From positions 18,372 through 82,371 of the forward strand of contig JACRCZ010000009.1 in the NCBI GenBank assembly GCA_016218765.1: a stretch of DNA of 64,000 bases. The letters run 5' to 3'. The first letter of the stretch is position 1. Each line of letters begins with the position of its first letter. Positions 54,074 through 61,837 of this stretch are shown here, piece after piece. The notes below the pieces were generated by a model. It was not told where the DNA came from and did not search any database. It saw nothing but the letters and a program-made list of their open reading frames with translations. This stretch comes from Deltaproteobacteria bacterium (GTDB taxonomy: Bacteria > Myxococcota_A > Polyangia > DRWM01 > JAAZOP01). Position numbers and translations under genes: made by a program.

Positions 54074-54144
54074 CCCCCGGCCGCTCTTGCCGCCCTCCCT
54101 CTCCTGCCGTATCCTGACGGCTAAGTCCGTAGCCGGAGGGATAG

Positions 54145-55761
54145 ATGCGGCGCAAGACGGTGATGATCGGCCTCCTGGGCTCGGTGCTCGACGCCGGACC
54201 CGCCGGAACGGCGCGCTGGGAGAAGTGGCGCCCGACGGTCGCGCTCTGCCGTCACCCCGACCTGCTCATCGATCGCTTCGAGCTGCTCCACCCGTCGCGC
54301 ATCGCGTCGCTGGCCCGCATCGTGGAGGCGGACATGCGGTCGGTGGCGCCTGAGACCGAGGTCCGCGCCACGCCGTTCGAGCTGAAGGACCCGTGGGACT
54401 TCGAGGAGGTCTTCGCGGCGCTGCACGACTTCGCCCGCGCCTATCCGTTCGACCCGGAGCGCGAGGACTACCTGGTGCACATCACGACCGGCACCCACGT
54501 GGCGCAGATCTGCCTCTTCCTCCTCACCGAGTCCCGCCACTTCCCGGCCCGCCTCGTCCAGACCGCGCCGCCCGCCGGGCGCTCCCGCGGCGGCCCCGGC
54601 ACCTACCGCGTCATCGATCTCGACCTCTCCCGCTACGATCGCATCGCGTCGCGCTTCCGGGTCGAGCGCGACGAGGCGTTGGTCTCGCTCAAGTCGGGCA
54701 TCGCCACGCGCAACGCCGCGTTCAACGCGCTCATCGAGCGCGTGGAGCGGGTGGCCGTGCGTTCCACCGCGCCCATCCTGCTCCAGGGTCCCACCGGCGC
54801 CGGCAAGACCGTGTTGGCCCGACGGATCTACGAGGTCAAGAAGGCCCGGCGCCTGGTCGAGGGCCCGCTGGTCGAGGTCAACTGCGCGACGCTGCGGGGT
54901 GACGCGGCCATGTCGACCCTCTTCGGCCACGTGCGCGGCGCTTTCACCGGCGCCCTGCGCGACCGCCCCGGCCTCCTGCTCGCCGCCCACAAGGGCCTCC
55001 TGCTCCTCGACGAGATCGGCGAGCTGGGCCCGGACGAGCAGGCGATGCTGTTGCGGGCGCTGGAGGACCGCCGCTTCCTGCCGTTGGGCGCCGACCGCGA
55101 CGTCGGCAGCGAGTTCCAGCTCATCGCCGGCACCAACCGCGACCTCGCCGCGGCCGTCGCTCGCGGGACCTTCCGCGAGGATCTTCTCGCGCGCATCGAC
55201 CTGTGGACCTTCCATCTCCCCGGCCTGCGCGAGCGGCCCGAGGACGTCGAGCCGAACCTCGGGTACGAGCTGGACGAGTTCGCGAGGCGGACCGGGCAGC
55301 GGGTGGGGTTCAACGCCGAGGCGCGGGCGCGGTTCCTCGCGTTCGCCGCCGACCCGGGCGCCCCGTGGCCGGCGAACTTCCGCGAGTTCAACGCCGCCGT
55401 GACTCGCATGGCCACGCTCGCGGCGGGAGGGCGCATCACGGCAGCCGTGGTGGACGACGAGGTCGCGCGGCTCCAAGCCGGCTGGCGTCGCCGCGCCGCG
55501 GTTCCGCCCACCGGCCCGGGCGCCGACGTCCTGCCCTCGCGCATCGCCGCCGATCTCGATCGCTTCGACGCCATGCAGCTCGCCGAGGTCGTCCGCGTCT
55601 GTCGCGGCTGCCGCTCGCTGTCCGAGGCGGGGCGCGAGCTCTTCGCCGCATCGCGCCGCCGCAAGGCCTCGCCGAACGACGCCGATCGCCTCCGCAAGTA
55701 CCTCGCCCGCTTCGGCCTGCGCTGGGACGAGCTTCGCGCCCCGGCACCTCCGGACCCATGA
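54145..55761 (+). CDS. rtcR: RtcR, CARF-domain sigma-54 activator of the RNA repair operon
   Basis: The 538-residue protein has an N-terminal CARF-type ligand domain to about 185 (KTVMIGLLGSVLDAG, YLVHITTGTHVAQICLFLL), which in this family senses cyclic-phosphate-ended RNA or nucleotides. The AAA+ domain is intact (GPTGAGKTVLARR, GAFTGA, LLLLDEIGELG, NFREFN-type arginine region), with a C-terminal helix-turn-helix region (RVCRGCRSLSEAGRELFAAS). Start ATG follows GGAGGG. It is divergent from rsr-rtcA across 278 bases that hold a sigma-54 promoter candidate and repeated sites. E. coli RtcR needs release from self-inhibition by its ligand; the same is expected here. Confidence 0.95.
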   Translation: MRRKTVMIGLLGSVLDAGPAGTARWEKWRPTVALCRHPDLLIDRFELLHPSRIASLARIVEADMRSVAPETEVRATPFELKDPWDFEEVFAALHDFARAYPFDPEREDYLVHITTGTHVAQICLFLLTESRHFPARLVQTAPPAGRSRGGPGTYRVIDLDLSRYDRIASRFRVERDEALVSLKSGIATRNAAFNALIERVERVAVRSTAPILLQGPTGAGKTVLARRIYEVKKARRLVEGPLVEVNCATLRGDAAMSTLFGHVRGAFTGALRDRPGLLLAAHKGLLLLDEIGELGPDEQAMLLRALEDRRFLPLGADRDVGSEFQLIAGTNRDLAAAVARGTFREDLLARIDLWTFHLPGLRERPEDVEPNLGYELDEFARRTGQRVGFNAEARARFLAFAADPGAPWPANFREFNAAVTRMATLAAGGRITAAVVDDEVARLQAGWRRRAAVPPTGPGADVLPSRIAADLDRFDAMQLAEVVRVCRGCRSLSEAGRELFAASRRRKASPNDADRLRKYLARFGLRWDELRAPAPPDP

Positions 55762-55912
55762 GTTGACCCGGACGATCGACCGACAACCAGCAACTCCTCC
55801 AGACATCCCGCTCCCACCCCCCGCGTGCACGTCTCCCCGCCTCGTGCTACCCTCCGCGCGGATGGTCGAAGCCGGCGGCCGGGCTGTGGAGCACGGGGCC
55901 GAGGAGGAAGAC

Positions 55913-58018
55913 ATGGGCCGAACGAACCGGTGGGGATTCCTGGTCGCGTCGCTCGCCGTGACGGTGATGCTCGGCTGTTCGCCTTCCGGAGGCGACGACG
56001 TGCGCCCGGACGTCGTCGAGGCCCGCGACGGCACGGACGGCGACATCGTCGGGCCGCCGCCCCCGGACGCCGACGGGGACACGATCTCCGATGCCGACGA
56101 GGGACGGGCGACGGGCGACGACTTCGACACCGACGGCACGCCCGACTACCTCGATTCCGACAGCGACGACGACACCATCCCCGACTCGCTCGAGGCGGGC
56201 GACCTCGATCCGCGCACCCCTCCGGGCGACGCGGACGGCGACCACGACCCGAACTTCCGCGACATCGATTCCGACGGCAACGGGATCTTCGACATGGCGG
56301 AGAGCATCGAGGACCTCGACCGCGACGGCGCGTACGACTTCGCCGACCAGGACGACGACGGCGACGGCATCGGCGACATCGATGAGATCGCCGCCAATCC
56401 CGCGCTGCCGCCCGACTTCGACACCGACGGCACGCCCGACTACCGCGACTTCGATTCCGACGCCGACACCATCTCCGACCGCGAGGAGGCGACCTCGGAC
56501 GTCGACGCCGACACGATCCCCGACCGCTTCGACTCCGACACCGACGCCGACGGCTGGACGGACGCCGAGGAGGCCGGCGACGCCGACGTGGCGACCTCCG
56601 CGGTCGACACCGACCTGGACGGGGCGCCGGACTACCGCGACCACGACAGCGACGCCGACGGGCTGCTCGACAGCCTGGAGCGCGAGGCGGGCACGAGCCG
56701 TACCGACACCGACTCCGACGACGACGGGACGGACGACATGGTCGAGTACGCGGCCGGGACGGATCCGCTGCTCCCCACCGACAACCCGCGCGCGCGCGGC
56801 GACTTCGTCTTCATCGAGCGGTACAACGACCCGGCGGAGCCGCCGGTCCCGCCGTACGACCCCGACCCGCTGGAGGACACGCTGATCTTCTCCACCAACA
56901 TCCAGTTCGCGGACGTCTACTTCCTGGTCGATTGCACCGGCTCGATGGGCGGCGAAATCGCCAACCTGCGCAGCTCGATTTCCGGCACCGTCATCCCCGG
57001 CCTGGTCGCGGCGATTCCGGACGTCTGGATCGGCGTCGGCCATTTCGACGACCTGCCGATCGGGGGCTACGGCGGGTCCGGCGACTGGGGCTACCGGAAC
57101 CTGCAGGACCTGACGGTCGACCGCGCGGCGGCCCAGACCGCCGCCAACAACCTGCCGGGCAACTACGGCGCGGACGGGCCGGAGAGCGACATCGTCGGGT
57201 TGTACGCGCTGGCCACCGGGGACCACACCCGGACACTGCCGGCGATCCCGGCGCCCGTGTGCGGGGCCGGGACGTGGGGCTACCCCTGCTTCCGGGACGG
57301 CGCCGTGCCCATCGTGATCGTGATCACCGACTGGCCGATGCACAACGGGCCCAACCCGTCCTACAACTACGGCGCCGACGCCGCGTTCGCCCCGTCGTAT
57401 ACGGAGACCATCGCGGCGCTCAACGCCCGTTCGATGCGCGTCATCGGCGTCAGCTCCGACGACTACGGCTCCGGTGCCCGCGCCGACCTGGAGGCGGTCG
57501 CCGTCGCCACCGGCGCCGTCGACATCGGCGGCACCCCGCTGGTCTACGACATCCCGGGCACCGGCACTGGCCTGGGCGACCAGGTCATCAACGCCGTCCA
57601 GACCCTGGCCACCTCGGTCCCCCTGCGCATCGACGCCGTCCCCGTCGACGGCAGCGACGAGCCGGCCGGTCCGACGCCGGTCAACGCGCCGGCGGAGTTC
57701 ATCGACTACATCGAGGCCAACGCGTCCGGCGAATCGATCACCGACCCGGTCTCCGGCGTGGTCCGCGTCTGCACCGTCACCGACCCCCTGCCGCTCGACG
57801 AGACCGGCGACGGCCATCCGGACTACTTCCCGCGGGTCCTGCCCGGCACCTCCGTGTGCTTCGACATCCACGCCAAGCAGAACTGGACCGTGCCTGCGAC
57901 CCGCGAGCCGCAGATGTTCCGCGCCACGATCCAGGTCATGGGCGACGGCATCACCATCCTCGACGAGCGCGAGATCTTCTTCCTCGTTCCCCCCGAAATC
58001 GGCGAGATCCTCGGCTAG
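55913..58018 (+). CDS. Surface lipoprotein with calcium-binding TSP3 repeats and a VWA domain
   Basis: This 701-residue protein has signal and lipobox VTVMLGCSPSGG (Cys22), then residues about 50-285 of thrombospondin type 3-like Asp-rich repeats (PDADGDTISDADEG, DFDTDGTPDYLDSDSDDDTI, repeated about ten times), expected to bind calcium. A VWA domain starts near 334 (DVYFLVDCTGSMGGE, the MIDAS motif with C for S in DxSxS) and is followed by a beta-rich tail to the C terminus. Start ATG has GAGGAGGAAG upstream. Likely an adhesive or structural surface protein of myxobacterial type. It is followed by a cluster of hairpins before the convergent gene. Confidence 0.88.
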   Translation: MGRTNRWGFLVASLAVTVMLGCSPSGGDDVRPDVVEARDGTDGDIVGPPPPDADGDTISDADEGRATGDDFDTDGTPDYLDSDSDDDTIPDSLEAGDLDPRTPPGDADGDHDPNFRDIDSDGNGIFDMAESIEDLDRDGAYDFADQDDDGDGIGDIDEIAANPALPPDFDTDGTPDYRDFDSDADTISDREEATSDVDADTIPDRFDSDTDADGWTDAEEAGDADVATSAVDTDLDGAPDYRDHDSDADGLLDSLEREAGTSRTDTDSDDDGTDDMVEYAAGTDPLLPTDNPRARGDFVFIERYNDPAEPPVPPYDPDPLEDTLIFSTNIQFADVYFLVDCTGSMGGEIANLRSSISGTVIPGLVAAIPDVWIGVGHFDDLPIGGYGGSGDWGYRNLQDLTVDRAAAQTAANNLPGNYGADGPESDIVGLYALATGDHTRTLPAIPAPVCGAGTWGYPCFRDGAVPIVIVITDWPMHNGPNPSYNYGADAAFAPSYTETIAALNARSMRVIGVSSDDYGSGARADLEAVAVATGAVDIGGTPLVYDIPGTGTGLGDQVINAVQTLATSVPLRIDAVPVDGSDEPAGPTPVNAPAEFIDYIEANASGESITDPVSGVVRVCTVTDPLPLDETGDGHPDYFPRVLPGTSVCFDIHAKQNWTVPATREPQMFRATIQVMGDGITILDEREIFFLVPPEIGEILG

Positions 58019-58044
58019 CACGCCCCCCGGCGGCCGCTGCTCTC

Positions 58045-58167
58045 CCCGGGGCGGAAGCCCCGGGACAGCACGACAACGTCCGCTGCGCGGGCTGGCTGGA
58101 AGGGAACGCGTCCTCTTGAAGCCTGCGCAGCAGGCTTCGTGGTGCAGCCGGCGCCTTCAGGCGCCGG
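58045..58167. terminator. Three hairpins between convergent genes (terminator / REP-like cluster)
   Basis: Stems are CCCGGGGC-GGAA-GCCCCGGG (58045-58064), GAAGCCTGC-GCA-GCAGGCTTC (58118-58138) and CCGGCGCC-TTCA-GGCGCCGG (58148-58167). All are perfect. The third overlaps the last codons of the minus-strand gene. Position between two convergent stops suggests bidirectional termination; the form also resembles mobile REP-type palindromes. Confidence 0.55.
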
Positions 58168-58744
58168 TCGGCGCCTTCCGCGCGGCCGCCGCCGCCCGCT
58201 TCCGCTCGCGCTCCTTCTGCTGCACCTGCTCCCCGGCCATCCCGCCGAGGTAGGCGATGCCGAGGCACAGCACCGCGGACGCGACGAGCATCGCGGTCGA
58301 GACGCCGCGGTTGCGGTAGACGAAGTGCTCCAGCAGCCAGTTCGCCGGCGCCGCGACCAGCGCGGCGAGGAACGGCTCGCGGACGAGGTACCCCTTGGAG
58401 TACCGCCCCAGGACGAAGCCGGCCGCGAAGTAGACGGCCGCCGCCAGGAGGATCATCGCCGACCAGAAGCCGACCATGTTCGGCGAGCGGCCGCCGAGCA
58501 TCGCCGACGACAGGAACGGGACGAGCGCCAGCCCGACCACGGCCTGGAGGCCGATGATGATTGCCGCGCCCAGTCCGGCCGCCGGCCACGAGATGGACGG
58601 CTTGTTCATCGCGTCGAAGCCGTACATCGACTCCTGCGACGGAGCCGGCGCACCCGCGGCAACCAGCTCCGCTCCGCACTTCACGCACCGCGCCGCCCCC
58701 GCCGCGTTCTCCGCTCCGCACTTGGCACATTTGTTCTGGACCAT
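58157..58744 (-). CDS. Zinc-ribbon membrane protein of unknown function
   Basis: The 195-residue protein has an N-terminal zinc ribbon (CAKCGAENAAGAARCVKCGA, two CxxC), a linker, then four or five hydrophobic spans (GLGAAIIIGLQAVVGLALVP, FWSAMILLAAAVYFAAGFVL, VSTAMLVASAVLCLGIAYLG) and a basic C-terminal tail (KERERKRAAAAARK). The ATG at 58744 follows GGAGGAG. A soluble zinc finger joined to a small integral membrane part occurs in many uncharacterised bacterial proteins. It stands alone, convergent with the VWA gene. Confidence 0.75.
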   Translation of the reverse strand: MVQNKCAKCGAENAAGAARCVKCGAELVAAGAPAPSQESMYGFDAMNKPSISWPAAGLGAAIIIGLQAVVGLALVPFLSSAMLGGRSPNMVGFWSAMILLAAAVYFAAGFVLGRYSKGYLVREPFLAALVAAPANWLLEHFVYRNRGVSTAMLVASAVLCLGIAYLGGMAGEQVQQKERERKRAAAAARKAPTGA

Positions 58745-59008
58745 CGTCGCTCTCCTCCCATGGCGGCCCGTGGGCCGCAGAGCGCGCGCGCCGGGAAGGT
58801 GGTTGGGCCGAATCACTGCCGGCCCCGCCCGGCGTGCTCCCCGCCATCATCCGTGCGAGAGGCCCCGAAAGCAAGGAAGGGATCGACGCGCGCGACCGGC
58901 CGGGGAGCCGCTTCGGGCTCCTCCCCACCTCTCCAGCCGGCCTCCCCACCTCTCCCCGTCCGGTCCGGAGAAGGCCGACGCGTCTTCCCAAGCCGTGGGA
59001 CAAGCAGC

Positions 59009-60259
59009 TCAGAACATGGAAAACCCGACCAGGACCACGTGCGTGTCGGCGATGTTGTAGGCCGCGGCGGCGGGGATGAACCGGTAGCCGGCGCTGAAGC
59101 CGCCGAGCGTCACGTCGGCGCCGACGATCAGGCCGACCCCGTGCCGGCCGAGATCGTCCGGCGTCGGCCCGGACACCAGCCGGCAGACCGCTCCGGGCGC
59201 CGAAGGATCGCAGGCGGGATCCCCGGAGTACAGCGCCGGTCCGCTCGGGTCCCGCCCGAGGTACTCGTAGCGCACGCCGGCGGCGAAGCGCAGGTGCAGC
59301 GGCATCGGCCACCGCGCGAGCAGCAGCCGGTACTGCAGCTCCAATCCCAGATCGATGCCGATGTCCTCCACCGTCAGCCGGCCCGGACCGACGGTCGCAC
59401 TCGGCGCGTCCAGCCGCAGCTCGTGCACCCCCTCGCCCCCGTTGACGCCGAAGCCCACCACGATCCCGAGCTGATCCCAGAGCGACACCCCCAGCTCGAA
59501 CAGCGCTCCCCCCGTGCCGTCGGGCATCCCCCCCCACTGGTAGTAGCCGCGCAGCCCCAGCACGGGCAGCAGCGCCATCGGCCGGGGCTGCAGGCTCTCC
59601 GGCTCGAGCAGCCGGGCCACCCCCACCACGCCCGTACCCCAGTCGACCAGCCCCACGATCCGTCCGGAGGCGTCGAGCACCGGAGCGCCGCCGTACGTCT
59701 GCGCCCCCGCCATCCCCAGGGTGAAGCGCGAGGCCGACGCCGACGTCACCGTCGTCTCGACCAGCTCGAACCGCTCCTCCCCGTCGTCGTCGGTCGCCGT
59801 GTCCAGCGTGTACACCCGGTCGCCCAGCCGCGGCGGATCCGCCGCGAGCTCCAGCGGCCTTCCGTCCAGCGGTCGTTCGAGCGTCAGGACGAAGAACCCG
59901 TAATCGACGTTCCAGACGACCGAGCGGCGTACGTCCGCGGCGTCGGCCTCCGACTCCGGGTGCTCGACGGAGTGCACCCGGATCGTTCGGCCCGCGTCCG
60001 CCCCCGGCTCGGGGAACACGACCGTGCGGTCGTCGCGGACGAGCAGGCCGTAGCCCGAAGCCCACGGCGTGTCGTACTCGACGACGGCCTCCAGGACGCG
60101 CTGGAGCTCGATGGCCGGCGCGCCCGCCGCCGTCGGCTCGTCCGTCGCTTCCGTCGCCGCCGTCGCGACCTGGGCGGCGGCGGGCCTCGAAGCCGACGCG
60201 GCCACGAGCACCAACGCGGCCAACCCGAGGACCATCGGCGAGCGTGTCGGAATCATCAT
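59009..60259 (-). CDS. Inactive trypsin-like domain fused to an outer-membrane beta-barrel
   Basis: The 416-residue protein has a signal peptide (LGLAALVLVAASASRPAAAQ), a region to about 215 built like a trypsin-type fold (VDYGFFVLTLERPLDG, GDRVYTLDTATDD, GAQTYGGAPVLDASGRIVGL), and a C-terminal half of amphipathic strands with aromatic ends finishing VVLVGFSMF, the terminal Phe of outer-membrane barrels. The usual GNSGGP catalytic serine is replaced (QTYGGAP) and no active-site His is visible, so proteolysis is unlikely. The ATG at 60259 follows AGGAGG. The domain may bind peptides or partners at the outer membrane. Family not recognised. Confidence 0.65.
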   Translation of the reverse strand: MMIPTRSPMVLGLAALVLVAASASRPAAAQVATAATEATDEPTAAGAPAIELQRVLEAVVEYDTPWASGYGLLVRDDRTVVFPEPGADAGRTIRVHSVEHPESEADAADVRRSVVWNVDYGFFVLTLERPLDGRPLELAADPPRLGDRVYTLDTATDDDGEERFELVETTVTSASASRFTLGMAGAQTYGGAPVLDASGRIVGLVDWGTGVVGVARLLEPESLQPRPMALLPVLGLRGYYQWGGMPDGTGGALFELGVSLWDQLGIVVGFGVNGGEGVHELRLDAPSATVGPGRLTVEDIGIDLGLELQYRLLLARWPMPLHLRFAAGVRYEYLGRDPSGPALYSGDPACDPSAPGAVCRLVSGPTPDDLGRHGVGLIVGADVTLGGFSAGYRFIPAAAAYNIADTHVVLVGFSMF

Positions 60260-60333
60260 CGGTTCCTCCTGACCCCACGCACCGATAGGGCGTATCGCGT
60301 CCGCCGTCAACTTGGCTCCGGTCGACTTGTCGC

Positions 60334-60405
60334 AACCGAACCGCGGGCTTGAGCCCGCGGCTGGGCTTGCGGAGTCAGCCGCGCCCTGAAGGGCGCGGTT
60401 CGGTT
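60334..60405. repeat. Nested palindromic element upstream of the barrel gene (REP-like)
   Basis: Outer arms AACCGAACCGCG (60334-60345) and CGCGGTTCGGTT (60394-60405) are perfect complements. Inside are two perfect hairpins, CCGCGGGC-TTGA-GCCCGCGG (60341-60360) and CCGCGCCC-TGAA-GGGCGCGG (60379-60398). The whole could form a cloverleaf-like structure. It lies between coaX and the barrel gene, both on the minus strand, so it may also act as the coaX terminator. Confidence 0.65.
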
Positions 60406-60431
60406 TCCGCCGACCCGCGGGTCGTTGCGAA

Positions 60432-61256
60432 CTACTTGTTCCTCTCCCACAGGAGGCGCAGGCCGGTCAGCGTCAGGTGCTCGTCGACCTCGTCGATCGT
60501 CGCCGAGCCTTCGGCGATGAGCCCGGCGAGTCCGCCCGTGGCCAGGACGCGGGCCGGGAATCCCAGCTCCGCCCGCAGGCGTTCGACCAGGCCATCGACC
60601 AGCGCGACGTAGCCGAAGTAGATGCCGGACTGCAGCGAGTGCACGGTGTTCTTGCCGACCGCGTTCTTCGGCTTGCGGATCTCGACGCGGAAGAGCTTCG
60701 CGGCGCGGGTGAAGAGCGCGTTGGCGGCGGTGTCGAGACCGGGGGCGATGGCGCCGCCCAGGTAGGCGCCGTCGGGGGCGATGCAGTCGAAGGTGGCGGC
60801 GGTGCCGAGATCAACGACGATGCAGCCGCCGCGGACACGGTCGTGCGCCGCCACGGCGTTGACGAAGCGGTCGGCGCCGACCTCGCGAGGATCGTCCAGG
60901 CGGATGGCGATCCCCGTGCGGATGCCGGGCCCGACGCAGAGGGGGGCGCGGCCCAGGACGCGGTTGCCGAGGCGCTCGAAGGTGACGGTCAGCGCCGGGA
61001 CGACGGACGCGACGGCCAGACCCTCCAGGTCGGCGAAGGCCAGTCCTTCGGCGGCGAGCAGTCCGCGCAGCGAGACGGCCAGCTCGTCGGCCGTGGCGTC
61101 GGGGATGGTCCGCAGCCTCCAGTCGTGGCGCAGCGTCGGACCGACGAAGAGGCCGAGGCAGATGTTCGTGTTGCCCACGTCGGCGACGAGCAGCGGCGCG
61201 CGCGCCTCCGGGCTCGCGGCGCCGGGCGGCGCGGCGGTGCGTTCGTCGGGGCTCAC
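60432..61256 (-). CDS. coaX: Type III pantothenate kinase
   Basis: This 274-residue enzyme phosphorylates pantothenate, the first step of coenzyme A synthesis. Seen: LLVADVGNTNICLGLF at the N terminus (ATP phosphate binding), GADRFVNAVAAH, VVDLGTAATFDCIAPDGAYL and GGAIAPGLDTAANALFTRAA. The type III fold belongs to the ASKHA superfamily, unlike CoaA. The GTG at 61256 follows GGAGG. The gene lies 9 bases after a small lipoprotein gene on the same strand, so they may be cotranscribed. Confidence 0.95.
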   Translation of the reverse strand: MSPDERTAAPPGAASPEARAPLLVADVGNTNICLGLFVGPTLRHDWRLRTIPDATADELAVSLRGLLAAEGLAFADLEGLAVASVVPALTVTFERLGNRVLGRAPLCVGPGIRTGIAIRLDDPREVGADRFVNAVAAHDRVRGGCIVVDLGTAATFDCIAPDGAYLGGAIAPGLDTAANALFTRAAKLFRVEIRKPKNAVGKNTVHSLQSGIYFGYVALVDGLVERLRAELGFPARVLATGGLAGLIAEGSATIDEVDEHLTLTGLRLLWERNK

Positions 61257-61265
61257 GGGGACCTC

Positions 61266-61790
61266 CTACGGCGCCGGCGGCGCGTTGTTGGCGCGGTACC
61301 AGGCGATGAAGTCCGAGACGTCGCGCCGCAGCCGCGCCTGCACCTCGCGGATCGTGTACGGCGCCTCGGGCATGTCGGGCGGCGGGTTGGGCTGGAACCG
61401 GAAGTGCTGGTCCGTGAACACGCGGAGCATCAGGCTCTGCTGCGTGTCCTTGCGCTCGACCATCACCACTCGCGGCATCTCGTCCGGCGCGGCCTGGATC
61501 GGCACGCGGTCGCCGATCCGCTCCCGATCCTGCGCGGTGAGGAACTCGACCGCGACGGGCAGATTCGTGCCCACGACGTCCACGGTCCACTCCGTCCGGT
61601 CCGGCAGCAGTACCGTGACGAAGGTCGCCGTCTCCACGCTCTTGGCGGCCAGCGCCTGCACGACCGTGTCCAGCGCCACGGCCTGGTCCAGCGGCCGCTC
61701 CTCGATGTCGTGTTCCACGCCGCCCGGGCCGCAGCCGAGCAGCGCGAGAGCCAAGGTCGTTCCGAGTCCCGAGCCGATCCGCATCGCCAT
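61266..61790 (-). CDS. Predicted lipoprotein upstream of coaX
   Basis: The 174-residue protein has an N-terminal signal and lipobox (LALALLGCGPGG), then a mixed alpha/beta domain (ALAAKSVETATFVTVLLPDR, LTAQDRERIGDRVPIQAAPD, VVMVERKDTQQSLMLRVFTD) ending in a proline-rich tail. The ATG at 61790 with GGAGAGGAG is chosen; the track frame runs to 63647 only by shadowing the next gene. Family not recognised. It is followed closely by coaX and preceded by the MYXO-CTERM gene. Confidence 0.7.
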   Translation of the reverse strand: MAMRIGSGLGTTLALALLGCGPGGVEHDIEERPLDQAVALDTVVQALAAKSVETATFVTVLLPDRTEWTVDVVGTNLPVAVEFLTAQDRERIGDRVPIQAAPDEMPRVVMVERKDTQQSLMLRVFTDQHFRFQPNPPPDMPEAPYTIREVQARLRRDVSDFIAWYRANNAPPAP

Positions 61791-61837
61791 GCTCCTCTCC
61801 CGCCCCTCCCGCACTTCTCGCCCTCCCCGCACTTCCC

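Noticed and set aside
56060-56780. Asp-rich repeats of the VWA lipoprotein considered as a DNA satellite or CRISPR
   Set aside because: Unit length follows codons and the amino-acid pattern, not a fixed DNA repeat with spacers; it is a TSP3 protein repeat.
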